From the NCBI RefSeq assembly GCF_024529975.1, contig NZ_AP024898.1:310001-374000 (forward strand): 64,000 bases of DNA. Direction: 5' to 3'. The position numbers and the translations under genes were made by a program. The notes under the pieces were generated by a model. It saw only the letters and a program-made list of their open reading frames with translations, was not told where the DNA came from and did not search any database. Below, one piece after another: positions 1-8,750 of this stretch (the stretch's first letter is position 1; each line of letters begins with the position of its first letter). This DNA comes from Vibrio quintilis (GTDB taxonomy: Bacteria > Pseudomonadota > Gammaproteobacteria > Enterobacterales > Vibrionaceae).

Positions 1-521
1 CACGAAAAAAAATCGCGGAGATTATCCGTTTGCCGCTGAAACTGCACCGGATTGGCACCGCAAAAGAACAAATTCAGGCGGTCCGTGAGATTGCCGCTAA
101 AGTCGGATTGCCGGAGCGCTTGCTGGATCAGTATCCGGGGCAACTCTCCGGCGGTCAGCGCCAGCGGGTCGCGATTGCCAGAGCGCTGATTCTGAATCCC
201 CGGATTCTGATTTGTGATGAACCGACCTCGGCATTGGATGTGTCTGTTCAGGCGCAAATACTGAATTTGTTAATGGCACTGAAAAATGAACTGGGCCTGA
301 CTTATCTGTTCATCAGCCATAATCTGGCGGTGGTCGAGCATCTGGCCGATCGGGTGATGGTGATGTATCAGGGAGAGATTGTTGAACATGGCCCGTGTCA
401 GCAGATTTTTCATCAGCCGCAACATCCGTACACCCGGACTTTACTCGCTTCAATTCTGACCCCGGACCCGGATTTGGGACTGCCGGATATCGAAAAAATC
501 AGCTGGCAGCATGCCGGCTGA
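1..521 (+). CDS. Oligopeptide/dipeptide ABC transporter ATP-binding protein, C-terminal part
   Basis: The open frame runs in from the left window edge (codons in phase with base 3), so this is the C-terminal part of a longer ATPase. It shows the ABC signature LSGGQRQRVAIARAL, a Walker B stretch [12 protein letters not shown] and the switch histidine in FISHNLAVVEHLADRV. The tail HQPQHPYTRTLLASI is typical of the OppF/DppF/GsiA group, where a C-terminal oligopeptide-transport extension follows the nucleotide-binding domain. The subunit would power peptide import at the inner membrane. The next gene starts 41 bp downstream and encodes a peptidase, so peptide uptake and hydrolysis are probably co-transcribed. 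The Walker A part lies outside the window. Confidence 0.92.
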   Translation, partial: RKKIAEIIRLPLKLHRIGTAKEQIQAVREIAAKVGLPERLLDQYPGQLSGGQRQRVAIARALILNPRILICDEPTSALDVSVQAQILNLLMALKNELGLTYLFISHNLAVVEHLADRVMVMYQGEIVEHGPCQQIFHQPQHPYTRTLLASILTPDPDLGLPDIEKISWQHAG

Positions 522-562
522 ATCAATACTTCTGACATCAGTCAGGCTTCAAAGGAGTTTAT

Positions 563-1978
563 ATGAGTCGCGAACAAGCCATCGAACAGGTTACCCGGTA
601 TTTTGAATCCGGCGCCTTTTTGCAGACGCTGAAAGAACGGGTTGCGATTCCCAGCCAGAGTCAAATCCCGCAAGGGACGGCTGCTTTAAAAGACTATCTG
701 ATCACCGCCATGATTCCCGCGCTGACTGACATGGGATTTGTGTGTGAAATCCTGCCTAATCCGGTTGCCGGAGACCCGGATGCATGGCCGTTTTTATTTG
801 CTGAGCGGATTGAAGACCCGGATGCTGTCACATTGCTGACTTACGGTCATGGTGATGTGGTGCTGGGTTATGATGATGAATGGCGTGAAGGTTTATCCCC
901 CTGGCAGCTGGTCACAGATGGTGATTACTGGTACGGGCGTGGAACGGCCGATAATAAAGGTCAGCACTCGGTCAATCTGGCGGCCTTGCAAACGGTGTTG
1001 CAGCAACGCGGTCAGCTTGGATTCAATGTCAAAGTGTTGCTGGAAATGGGTGAAGAAGCAGGTTCGCCGGGGCTGGCAGAGTTTTGTGCCGACTACCAGG
1101 AAAAATTAAAAGCTGATCTGTTTATTGCCTCAGACGGCCCGCGGGTCGGTGCCACACTGCCGACGGTATTTCTCGGCTCGCGCGGTGCGATGAATTTTGA
1201 TTTGCAGCTGAAGCTGCGTGAAGGCAGTCATCACTCCGGTAACTGGGGTGGTTTGCTGGTGAATCCGGCGACGCGTCTCGCCAATGCATGGGCGACGATG
1301 GTTGATGCCAATGGCAGGATTTTGGTGCCGGGGTTGCTGCCGGATCATTTACCGGAGATTGTCAGGCAGGCGGTGAAAGATATTCCGGTCGGGCAGGGAC
1401 CGGATGATCCGCAAATTTCCCCGGACTGGGGAGAACCGGATTTGTCTCCGGCAGAGCAGGTGTTTGGCTGGAATACGCTGGAAATCTTAGCCATGAATGT
1501 GGGGAATCCTGCTGCGCCGCTGAATGCGATTCCGGGACAGGCGACACTGCATGCGCAGATCCGTTTTGTGGTCGGCAGTGACAGTGACAACTTTCTGCAA
1601 ACGATTCGTCGCCATCTTGATCAACAGGGGTTTGACGACATTGAAGTGGTGACCGGAAAAATGCATTTGATGCCGGCGACCCGTCTTGACCCGAATGATC
1701 GCTGGGTATCCTGGATTCTGGCATCAATTTCAGCGACGACCGGTAAACCCACCACGCTGCTACCGAACCTCGGTGGCTCGATTCCGAATGACTGCTTTGC
1801 CAATACGCTGGGGTTGCCGACGCTTTGGGTGCCTCATTCTTATCCGGCCTGTTTACAACATGGTCCGAATGAACATATCTTAGGCTCTGTGATGCGGGAA
1901 AGCCTGCAATTGATGACGGGGGTATTCTGGGATTTGGGTGAAACAGGTTTATCGCTCAGGGAGCAGCGCCATGAATAA
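563..1978 (+). CDS. M20 family metallopeptidase (471 aa)
   Basis: A zinc-dependent amidohydrolase of the M20 (ArgE/DapE/carboxypeptidase) family, probably cytoplasmic because no signal peptide is visible. Motifs in order are YGHGDVV (His-x-Asp metal site), YGRGTADNKGQ (bridging Asp), EMGEEAGSPG (catalytic Glu and metal Glu), SDGPR (metal Asp) and a C-terminal PNEHI histidine. A lid/dimerisation domain lies between about residues 215 and 340. AAGGAG sits just ahead of the ATG. The gene follows a peptide ABC transporter ATPase and overlaps the next M20 gene, so the three look like one operon for importing and cleaving peptides or N-acyl amino acids. The exact substrate cannot be read from sequence. 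Confidence 0.9.
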   Translation: MSREQAIEQVTRYFESGAFLQTLKERVAIPSQSQIPQGTAALKDYLITAMIPALTDMGFVCEILPNPVAGDPDAWPFLFAERIEDPDAVTLLTYGHGDVVLGYDDEWREGLSPWQLVTDGDYWYGRGTADNKGQHSVNLAALQTVLQQRGQLGFNVKVLLEMGEEAGSPGLAEFCADYQEKLKADLFIASDGPRVGATLPTVFLGSRGAMNFDLQLKLREGSHHSGNWGGLLVNPATRLANAWATMVDANGRILVPGLLPDHLPEIVRQAVKDIPVGQGPDDPQISPDWGEPDLSPAEQVFGWNTLEILAMNVGNPAAPLNAIPGQATLHAQIRFVVGSDSDNFLQTIRRHLDQQGFDDIEVVTGKMHLMPATRLDPNDRWVSWILASISATTGKPTTLLPNLGGSIPNDCFANTLGLPTLWVPHSYPACLQHGPNEHILGSVMRESLQLMTGVFWDLGETGLSLREQRHE

Positions 1979-3131
1979 ACAGGGAATGATTGAATCGGTA
2001 TCGGGCTGGTTGCGCGATTACGAATCAGAGATGAAACAACTGCTCGAAGTGCTGGTGAATATTGATTCATTCAGTCATGATCCGGCAGATGTCAGGGAAG
2101 TGCGTGACCGGCTGGCGGATGTGCTGGCGCAGGCTGGCATTGAGGTGCAGCGGCTGGATGAACAGGATACCTGTGCACTGCTGGCTCAGGTGGGCAGTCA
2201 GACCGGTCAGACTTTCTTTCTGACCGGGCATATGGATACGGTGTTCAGCAAAGGCACTGTGGCTGAGCGCCCTTACCGGGAAGCAGACGGAAAAGCATAT
2301 GGGCCGGGTGTAGCGGATATGAAAGCCGGGCTGGTGATAAATGCCTGCCTGATGATGGCTTTTCATCGCCTGCATCAGCAGCATCCTTTGCCATTTACAC
2401 TGAAAATGATGGCAACCGGGGATGAAGAAATCGGTTCACCAAATGGTCAGCACCTGATTCGCCGGTATCTGGCTGGGGCGGACGCGGTGTTTAATGCCGA
2501 GCCGGGGCGGGTGTCCGGCAATGTGGTCAGCGCCCGTAAAGGCGGCGGCAGCTACCGGATTGATGTCACCGGCAGGGCGGCGAATGCCGGAGTTAATCAT
2601 GCTGACGGAGCCAGTGCGATAGAAGCGCTGGCGCGAATCACCCAGTCGGTGCACCGGCTGACAGACTATCAGGCCGGGATCACCACCAATGTCGGGTTAA
2701 TCTCCGGCGGAACCACGCCAAACACGGTCGCTCAACAGGCCTCTGCGATGCTGGATGTACGTTTTAATACCCGGGAACAGGGGGAGCAACTGGCAGAAAC
2801 ACTTCATGCTTGTGTGGAACAGCACGGGGTGCCTGGTGTCCTGGCTTCACTGACAAAGATTGCCGGATTCTTGCCCTTTGAAGCCCGGATGAGTGAACGG
2901 TTACTTGACCTCTATCGTACTCAGGCCCGGCAGGTTGGGGTGGAAGTTGATGGAGAATTTACCGGAGGCTGCTCTGATGCGGGTTGGACCGCTTCGATGG
3001 GGATTGCGACGTTATGCGGCACCGGTCCTGTCGGCGGACATGCACATACCGAGCGGGAGTATTGTGATTTATCCACGCTGGTGGAACGGGCGGTGATTGT
3101 CGGGCGGTGTCTGATCACACTGGCTGATTGA
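1971..3131 (+). CDS. M20 family peptidase, glutamate carboxypeptidase (CPG2)-like (386 aa)
   Basis: A second M20 enzyme. Motifs are TGHMDTVF (His-x-Asp), YGPGVADMKAG (bridging Asp), TGDEEIGSP (Glu-Glu), NAEPGR (metal Glu) and GGHAHTE (last metal His). The ARKGGGSYRIDVTG segment and overall layout resemble the carboxypeptidase G2 subgroup, which removes C-terminal glutamate from peptides or folates. I chose the ATG at 1971, which overlaps the stop of the previous gene (ATGAATAA) and suggests translational coupling. An in-frame start at 1938 lies deep inside the upstream gene and is less likely. No signal peptide is visible, so it is probably cytoplasmic. Two different M20 enzymes behind a peptide transporter suggest sequential processing of one imported substrate. 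Confidence 0.9.
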   Translation: MNKQGMIESVSGWLRDYESEMKQLLEVLVNIDSFSHDPADVREVRDRLADVLAQAGIEVQRLDEQDTCALLAQVGSQTGQTFFLTGHMDTVFSKGTVAERPYREADGKAYGPGVADMKAGLVINACLMMAFHRLHQQHPLPFTLKMMATGDEEIGSPNGQHLIRRYLAGADAVFNAEPGRVSGNVVSARKGGGSYRIDVTGRAANAGVNHADGASAIEALARITQSVHRLTDYQAGITTNVGLISGGTTPNTVAQQASAMLDVRFNTREQGEQLAETLHACVEQHGVPGVLASLTKIAGFLPFEARMSERLLDLYRTQARQVGVEVDGEFTGGCSDAGWTASMGIATLCGTGPVGGHAHTEREYCDLSTLVERAVIVGRCLITLAD

Positions 3132-3210
3132 TTCAGAAATTTCGGGCGTTTACCGTTCGCCGGGTGATGGCAAATGCTGTGCTCAGTCCGGGGAAACGTC
3201 TGGAATCTGA

Positions 3211-3237
3211 TGCATCTTCAGGTTGCTTGGGTATATA
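3211..3237 (+). repeat. Half copy of dispersed palindromic repeat
   Basis: This 27-bp stretch contains TGCATCTTCAGGTTGC followed by TTGGGTATATA, which matches the right arm of the full palindromes at 54660-54700 and 26777-26817. The left arm is missing. It lies between the M20 operon and a chemoreceptor gene. Confidence 0.7.
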
Positions 3238-3414
3238 TAGATATGAATACATTGACAGGCATTTTCTTACTTTGAAATCATCTTATTAAATAATCAGTTA
3301 TGCATATTCCGGTGAATTGATATGCCATTTATTGACTGAAAGTTAGTCAGTATCGCCATTCCATGCCTAAACTTAGTGAGTATTATCATTATATAAACTG
3401 GCTAAGGTGATCCC

Positions 3415-5007
3415 GTGATATTTAATTTCAGCAATATTAAGGTCAGCTGGAAGCTGGCGTTTCTGATCGTAGCTTCCGTCATTGGTTTTTGTATTCTGCT
3501 TTATATTTCTCAGTATGAGCTAAAGAATAATCTGATTGAAGAAAAGAAGCAGCGACTGAAAGCTGTTTTGGAAACGACCATCAGTCAGCTCAATTATCTG
3601 AACCAGACCTATTCCCCCAAAGAGGCGCAAGACCGTGCTCAGCGACTTATTGAATCAATTCAGTTCAATGGCGATCACTATGTATTTGTGATGGCCGAAG
3701 ATACGACCCTTCTGATTAACTCCCGTCTGAAAAATCTGATCGGAAAGAAAAATGTTGCGCCACACTGGCGGCTTTTGGTCGAGGAAGGATTAAAACCCGG
3801 CGGCGGTGTTTATCTGTATCCCTGGGAGAAAAAAGACGGGACCAAAACCGAGAAAATGTCATTTATGCATCACTTCTCGCCCTGGGGATGGATTCTGGGG
3901 ACAGGCATGCTGTTGGATGATGTAAACCGGGAAATCAATACCCAGCTCTGGACGATGGGGCTGACGGCATTGGCGGGTGTGCTGGTTATTTGCCTGCTGG
4001 GTATGATCATTACCCGGTCAGTGACCCGGCCGCTTCAGTCGGTGGTGGAAACCATGGAGAGTGTTGCTGCCGGACGTATTCAGGCCAATATCCCCGTGTT
4101 GGGGAAAGATGAGTTTGGCTGGCTTGCGGAGCGAACGAACTATGGTATTAATTCGATTCGGGAAGCATTGAAAGAATCTGTCGAATCAGCCCGGATTGTT
4201 TCCGAAGCAGCGATGCGTATTTCTGCCTCTGCCGAAGAAACCAGCCACTCGGTTACTGAACAACGGGATCAACTCAACCAGCTGGCGACCGCTATGAATG
4301 AAATGAGTGCAACGGTGGGTGAAGTGGCCGGCCATGCTGAAGCGACAGCGAAAGATACAGTGAATGCAACAGATGAAGCTCAGTTGGGGCAGAATGATGT
4401 GACTCAGAGTATTGAGAGTATCAAATCGTTGTCAGACGCACTTGAAAATGCCGTGCAGCATGTCGCTCAGCTCAATGAAGGGGTGATGGAAATCAGTGAG
4501 GTGACATCGGTCATCAGCGGTATTTCTGAACAGACAAATTTGCTGGCACTCAATGCTGCGATTGAAGCTGCCCGGGCCGGTGAGCAGGGGCGGGGGTTTG
4601 CGGTGGTTGCTGATGAAGTCCGCAATCTTGCCAGCCGGACCAATACTTCAACAGAAGATATTCAGAAAACGGTCGATCGCCTGCAGAAAGTGGCGAAAGG
4701 CACCGCGGATATGATGGAGAAAAGTCAGGCACTTGCGGGCGACAGTGTGACCTGTTCCGAACGCTGTGGTGCGGATATCAGCACGATTGTTGAACATATT
4801 CAGCATATCAGTGACAAGACAGTGCAGATCGCATCGGCTTCTGAAGAACAGAGTGCTGTTGCTGAGGAAATGAACCGGAATTTGTCCGGTGCTAATGACG
4901 CTGCCTCTGAAGTTTCCGGCACGGCCAGCCTGCTGGCGAAGGAAAGTGAGAAACTGGCGGATATGTCCCGGCATCTGGATAAAGCTTTAGCCCGTTTTCA
5001 GCTCTGA
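3415..5007 (+). CDS. Methyl-accepting chemotaxis protein with single-Cache sensor (530 aa)
   Basis: An inner-membrane chemoreceptor that signals to CheA/CheW. A transmembrane helix at about residues 13-30 is followed by a periplasmic sCache_2-type domain (about 35-185, including [10 protein letters not shown] and WGWILGTGM). A second helix (about 188-206), a HAMP linker and a long helical signalling domain come next. The hairpin tip [20 protein letters not shown] is intact. The GTG start is supported by AAGGTGATCC just upstream. The gene stands alone between an intergenic half repeat and a convergent acyltransferase. Members of this sensor family often bind small organic acids, but the ligand here is unknown. 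Confidence 0.95.
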   Translation: MIFNFSNIKVSWKLAFLIVASVIGFCILLYISQYELKNNLIEEKKQRLKAVLETTISQLNYLNQTYSPKEAQDRAQRLIESIQFNGDHYVFVMAEDTTLLINSRLKNLIGKKNVAPHWRLLVEEGLKPGGGVYLYPWEKKDGTKTEKMSFMHHFSPWGWILGTGMLLDDVNREINTQLWTMGLTALAGVLVICLLGMIITRSVTRPLQSVVETMESVAAGRIQANIPVLGKDEFGWLAERTNYGINSIREALKESVESARIVSEAAMRISASAEETSHSVTEQRDQLNQLATAMNEMSATVGEVAGHAEATAKDTVNATDEAQLGQNDVTQSIESIKSLSDALENAVQHVAQLNEGVMEISEVTSVISGISEQTNLLALNAAIEAARAGEQGRGFAVVADEVRNLASRTNTSTEDIQKTVDRLQKVAKGTADMMEKSQALAGDSVTCSERCGADISTIVEHIQHISDKTVQIASASEEQSAVAEEMNRNLSGANDAASEVSGTASLLAKESEKLADMSRHLDKALARFQL

Positions 5008-5024
5008 TCCTGATGGCACGGAGT

Positions 5025-5054
5025 CAGACTTACCGGCAGGTGCGGGTAAGTCTG
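5025..5054. terminator. Bidirectional hairpin between convergent genes
   Basis: Arms CAGACTTACC and GGTAAGTCTG form a perfect 10-bp stem with a 10-nt loop. It lies in the 57-bp gap between the chemoreceptor stop and the acyltransferase stop. A U-rich tail is weak on both sides. Confidence 0.7.
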
Positions 5055-5064
5055 TGGTTGGTGC

Positions 5065-6174
5065 TCAGGCGTTCTGTACGGCTTGATTTGATATGCAGCG
5101 CTCTTTCATCCGCAGCGCTTTTTTCTCGATCAAATGCCAGGAAAGCATCGCAAGTAGCAGTGTAATCACGAAAGACAGACCAATCATCACCGGCACAGAG
5201 ACACCAGGAATGGCGGTGACGATCAACTGCTGCACCGGGAAAGCGTAAATATAAATCCCGTAGGAGTAATCGCCGGACTGATTAAAACGGCGAATGTTGC
5301 CTTGTGGTACATATGCCAGCAGAAGCAGCAAAATGGGCAAAACCAGACAGTAGAGTACAAAGAAGACATCCGCCTGCCAGAAAGCGCAAACGACCAGCAG
5401 CATCAATCCTGAAATCAGCCTGATGGCTGACAGATAAATTTTATCCCGCCAGAGGTACAGTGCCGCGCCGGCAAAAAACATTGAAAACATCCGGATAAAA
5501 TTCTCAACTACCGGTGGTGCGGAAGAGGATGCCGGTCCGGCTGGTGCCGTCGGGAGAAAGTGATCAATGATATGAATCAGCACGGCCAGCACGCCGATGA
5601 CGGCAAAGACCCGCTTCACCGATGCAGAGGGCAGACATTTGCTGATAAAAGATGTGATGAGCATTAACAGTGCCAGAAGGACATACATCCAGACTTCATA
5701 AGGGAGTGTCCAGAGTGATGCGTTGACAACAAATGGAAACGGCAGCTCAGTAAATACGCCCGGAAGCAGGAATCCCGCACCGGAGAACAGTGTCAGATTC
5801 CTGAAGATGAATTCGTGTGTTTGTCCGTTTGAAAAGTAATCCGGTAACCTGAGGGGTGTGAGAATGGCTCCGGCGAGGATACAGAAACTGATGGCAACCA
5901 GCAAAGCCGGATAAATCCTTAAAAACCGGGCAGCTGAAAAGTGGCGTAAATTATTCCGCTGCTGATAACTGCCGGTGATTAAGAAACCACTGGTAATAAA
6001 AAAAATGTCTACCGCAATAGAGCCCAAGGTCATCTTCAGAGTGGTACTTAACGGCTCTGTATGGCCTGTCAGGGCAAAACTGTGGCTGAACAATACCAGA
6101 GAGGCTGCAATCAGGCGGATGAGATTGAAATTGTTATCCCGGTGGCGGGTATGGTCTGAAAGTAAATAAGTCAT
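5065..6174 (-). CDS. Acyltransferase family 3 membrane protein (369 aa)
   Basis: An integral membrane acyltransferase of the OafA/NolL/YrhL superfamily, which adds acetyl or other acyl groups to surface polysaccharides. The N-terminus carries the typical NFNLIRLIAASLVLFSHSFAL segment, with the conserved Arg and the His of the first helix, then VDIFFITSGFLITGSY. About ten hydrophobic segments follow. The tail ends in a short basic stretch. It stands alone, with no glycan biosynthesis genes next to it, so the acceptor cannot be inferred. Confidence 0.88.
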   Translation of the reverse strand: MTYLLSDHTRHRDNNFNLIRLIAASLVLFSHSFALTGHTEPLSTTLKMTLGSIAVDIFFITSGFLITGSYQQRNNLRHFSAARFLRIYPALLVAISFCILAGAILTPLRLPDYFSNGQTHEFIFRNLTLFSGAGFLLPGVFTELPFPFVVNASLWTLPYEVWMYVLLALLMLITSFISKCLPSASVKRVFAVIGVLAVLIHIIDHFLPTAPAGPASSSAPPVVENFIRMFSMFFAGAALYLWRDKIYLSAIRLISGLMLLVVCAFWQADVFFVLYCLVLPILLLLLAYVPQGNIRRFNQSGDYSYGIYIYAFPVQQLIVTAIPGVSVPVMIGLSFVITLLLAMLSWHLIEKKALRMKERCISNQAVQNA

Positions 6175-6367
6175 AGGCTTCCTGTTGATTCGCTGATAAT
6201 TAGAGATAGTTTTTATTAGATCATGTGCATATTAAGTGCTTTTCACAGAAACGTAAACTGTCTGACAGGTCTGGAAAACCAGCCTGTAGATTGTGAGTGG
6301 CTCAAATTGGTTGAGCGGGAATTCTTCTTATATACTCAAAGAGGGTATACAGAATGCGGAGGTTATT

Positions 6368-6850
6368 ATGACCATAGCAACCCGACTTGATCATTACCTG
6401 TCAAATAATCATATTGATTTTGAGACAGTGACACACAACCATAGCCATAGTTCCCTTCACAGTGCGATGGCTGCCAATATTTTGCCGGTGAGTCTTGCGA
6501 AAGGAGTTATTCTGGAAGACCACGAAGGAAGGCACCTGATGGCAGTACTTCCCGCCAATGCAAATATTAATATGCCGACACTCAACCGGGCATTGCTCGC
6601 CAGTTTTCATCTGGTCAGAGAACATGACATATATAAAATGTTTGAAGACTGTGAAAATGGTGCGGTGCCGCCTGTTGGCCATATCTATCATCTGCCTGTT
6701 GTTTATGATAAATCGCTGGCAGAACTGGAGTTTGTTTATCTTGAAGCTGGTGACCATGAAACATTAATTAAGCTGGACAGAGAAGCGTTCATCAAACTGA
6801 TGGGGCATCACAGCCGGTGTTTGGGATTCAGCAGGCAGGTTTTTCATTAG
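6368..6850 (+). CDS. YbaK/ProX-type aminoacyl-tRNA deacylase-like protein (160 aa)
   Basis: A single YbaK/prolyl-tRNA-synthetase-associated domain. Enzymes of this family hydrolyse mischarged aminoacyl-tRNAs, for example Cys-tRNA(Pro). The typical layout is visible: HSHSSLHSA near residue 25, SLAKGVILEDHEGRHLMAVLPA in the middle, and GAVPPVGHIYHLPVVYDKSL in the loop that normally holds the GxxPP motif. I chose the ATG at 6368 because GGAGG sits six bases upstream; the reading frame extends further 5' but without a ribosome site. A trans-editing role is an inference from the family, and related proteins exist with no proven activity. Confidence 0.82.
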   Translation: MTIATRLDHYLSNNHIDFETVTHNHSHSSLHSAMAANILPVSLAKGVILEDHEGRHLMAVLPANANINMPTLNRALLASFHLVREHDIYKMFEDCENGAVPPVGHIYHLPVVYDKSLAELEFVYLEAGDHETLIKLDREAFIKLMGHHSRCLGFSRQVFH

Positions 6851-6859
6851 CGGAATACG

Positions 6860-6920
6860 GGGAAGTGGATACTTCCCTGTTCCCCGGTCTCTTCAGGTTT
6901 TTGGGGTATAGAATACCCCA
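6860..6920 (+). other. Two short hairpins in the ybaK-like / ribE gap
   Basis: GGGAAGT-ggat-ACTTCCC (6860-6877) and TGGGGTAT-aga-ATACCCCA (6902-6920) follow the stop of the YbaK-like gene. Neither is followed by a T-run, so a classical terminator is uncertain. They could also be leader structure for riboflavin synthase. No RFN element is visible here. Confidence 0.4.
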
Positions 6921-6998
6921 TGAATCTATGACTGGACGCAGTCCGGTAATCGTAGTAAATATGCAGTCTTTCAACGCCAGATAATTAAGGATAGTTCT

Positions 6999-7724
6999 AT
7001 GTTTACCGGTATTATTCAGTCGGTTGCTTCTTTAGCCGAAGTCAGTGATTTACGCGGCATCAGAACCTTTGTGATTGAGTTTGAACCTGGTTTTTGTGAA
7101 GGGCTGGAGATTGGTGCCAGTGTTGCTGTTGATGGTGTTTGTCTGACAGTTACGGAAATCCTTTCCCCGACACGGGTCAAATTTGATGTGATGTTGCAGA
7201 GCCTGCGGATTACAACCCTGAGTGATTATCCGCAGGGCGCACAGGTGAATGTTGAACGTGCCGCAAAAGATGGCGCAGAGATTGGCGGCCATCCGTTATC
7301 GGGCCATGTTGATTTTAAGACCCCGCTGCTTGATGTGATGCAGCAGGAGGATAATTACTGCATCCGCTTTGGCATCTCTGACGAATGGAAGCGGTATGTG
7401 TTTCCTAAAGGCTATATTGCACTGAATGGTGCCAGCCTGACCGTTTCTGCGGTAGATAAGCAGGCGGGCTGGTTTGAGGTCTGGCTGATACCGGAAACCC
7501 GCCGGATGACAACGTTTGAAGCTAAACAGGCTGGTGATTTGATCAATGTGGAAATTGAGCGGGGAACGCAGGTTGTGGTCGATACGGTACGCGACACGCT
7601 GCATGAAAGCCTGGGTGATTTACTGCCGGCGATAGAGCAGTTACTGGCAGAAAAAGGCGTTGACCTGGGGGATTTGGGGCAGAATATCCGCCTGAATGAA
7701 AAAGATCCAAAATCTTCTTCCTGA
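6999..7724 (+). CDS. ribE: Riboflavin synthase (alpha subunit), 241 aa
   Basis: Catalyses the last step of riboflavin synthesis, the dismutation of two 6,7-dimethyl-8-ribityllumazine molecules. The start MFTGIIQ is the family hallmark. Two lumazine-binding repeats are visible (about 1-97 and 98-195), with the VDGVCLTV and LNGASLTVS signatures and GGHPLSGHVD at the junction. Typical enzymes are about 205-220 residues. This one carries a longer acidic C-terminal tail (LLPAIEQLLAEKGVDLGDLG and a lysine/serine end). It is monocistronic here, away from ribD/ribBA/ribH. The same window holds a riboswitch-controlled flavin transporter at 22704-23980. Confidence 0.95.
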   Translation: MFTGIIQSVASLAEVSDLRGIRTFVIEFEPGFCEGLEIGASVAVDGVCLTVTEILSPTRVKFDVMLQSLRITTLSDYPQGAQVNVERAAKDGAEIGGHPLSGHVDFKTPLLDVMQQEDNYCIRFGISDEWKRYVFPKGYIALNGASLTVSAVDKQAGWFEVWLIPETRRMTTFEAKQAGDLINVEIERGTQVVVDTVRDTLHESLGDLLPAIEQLLAEKGVDLGDLGQNIRLNEKDPKSSS

Positions 7725-7801
7725 AATCTGTGCCGGTTTCCCGATTCTATGATATGCCGCGCAATATCCGGATCGGATATCCGGATATATTGTACGCTTT
7801 G

Positions 7802-7829
7802 ACAACCTGAAGATTACCACTCAGGTTGT
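7802..7829 (+). terminator. Hairpin downstream of ribE
   Basis: ACAACCTGA and TCAGGTTGT form a perfect 9-bp stem around a 10-nt loop, followed by TTTCTGTT. It sits 77 bp after the riboflavin synthase stop and is a good intrinsic terminator. The stem sequence resembles the core of the dispersed palindromic repeat seen elsewhere, so it may be a degenerate copy of it. Confidence 0.6.
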
Positions 7830-7905
7830 TTTCTGTTCGATAAATCATGCAGAGCGGGTCATTCAGGCAGTGACTGCGCTTTGCGGGTATGACCGGAGTA
7901 AACTG

Positions 7906-8466
7906 ATGATTGATTTTGAACTGACAGAGTCATCGCTGCTGATGAATGACAACCTGGCGCTGGTGCCAGTCCGTCAGAGCGATGCACCATCGATTCAGAC
8001 ATTAGCCAATGATCCTTTGATTGCATCCACCAGCCTGAGTATTCAATACCCGTTACCTGATGACTGGGCCGAAGGCTGGATTCAGCGTCTTGATCAGGAT
8101 CGTCAGTCAGGGCGGGGAATTACCTTTACCATCCGGCGACGCCACGACAACCAGATCATGGGCGTTGTGTCGTTACTGGATATTAATTACCGGTTTGAAA
8201 ATGCAGAGCTGGCTTACTGGCTTGGCTCGCCTTTCAGAGGGTGTGGCCATGCGACTGCCGCAGCAAGGCTGGTGGTGAGGTATGGTTTTAACCGGCTTTC
8301 CCTGCATCGTATTTATGCCTTTTATCTCAGCCACAACCTGAATTCAGAGAAGGTGCTACAACGGGTTGGTATGCGTTATGAAGGAGAATTGCGTCAGCAT
8401 ATTAAGAAAGAAGGCGTTTATATGAACTCAAAAGTTTATGGGATGCTTGCCGAAGAATTCGGTTAA
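7906..8466 (+). CDS. GNAT family N-acetyltransferase, RimJ/RimL-like (186 aa)
   Basis: An acetyl-CoA-dependent N-acyltransferase of the GNAT_3 (RimJ/RimL/SpeG-like) group. The N-terminal beta strand LALVPVRQSDAPSIQTLAND is followed by AELAYWLGSPFRGCGHATAAARLVVRYGF, which holds the R/Q-x-x-G-x-G/A acetyl-CoA loop. The tail VLQRVGMRYEGELRQHIKKEGVY is the typical end of this family. I chose the ATG at 7906 because CCGGAG lies eight bases upstream; an earlier GTG at 7870 has no such site. The target (ribosomal protein, amino acid or antibiotic) cannot be told. Confidence 0.85.
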   Translation: MIDFELTESSLLMNDNLALVPVRQSDAPSIQTLANDPLIASTSLSIQYPLPDDWAEGWIQRLDQDRQSGRGITFTIRRRHDNQIMGVVSLLDINYRFENAELAYWLGSPFRGCGHATAAARLVVRYGFNRLSLHRIYAFYLSHNLNSEKVLQRVGMRYEGELRQHIKKEGVYMNSKVYGMLAEEFG

Positions 8467-8635
8467 ATATTCATCGGTTTCACCGGGTTCGGACCGGTGA
8501 GTTACGGTATAAAAGATATCAGAGCAATGGAGTCGTTTGCTCTTATGTCCAACTGACGTTTATCTCCCCCCTTTCAGGGTTCGTCGGGATGCCGTGATGA
8601 TATTCTGAAATGCAGCACATGATACTGCTTTCTAT

Positions 8636-8656
8636 ATCATGATCATTGATCATGAT
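8636..8656. promoter_or_regulatory. 21-bp perfect palindrome
   Basis: ATCATGATCA and TGATCATGAT flank a single central base. It lies in the 284-bp gap between the convergent GNAT and MarR genes, so it is at the 3' side of both. It is too short in the loop to be a terminator and looks more like a protein-binding site or a chance AT-rich palindrome. Nothing else is clear in the gap except a weak hairpin (8481-8499, CACCGG/CCGGTG) and a T-run near 8742. Confidence 0.4.
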
Positions 8657-8750
8657 GAACTCAGACGATGGATGTTTGAGAGGATAAAATGTCATCCGCT
8701 GTTCACATGGCGCCGGTGTCTGGATCCTGATGGGGGATTTTTTTTTGTTA

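Noticed and set aside
6902..6920. Hairpin before ribE as an FMN riboswitch
   Set aside because: None of the RFN blocks is present; the only RFN element is at 22704-22900.
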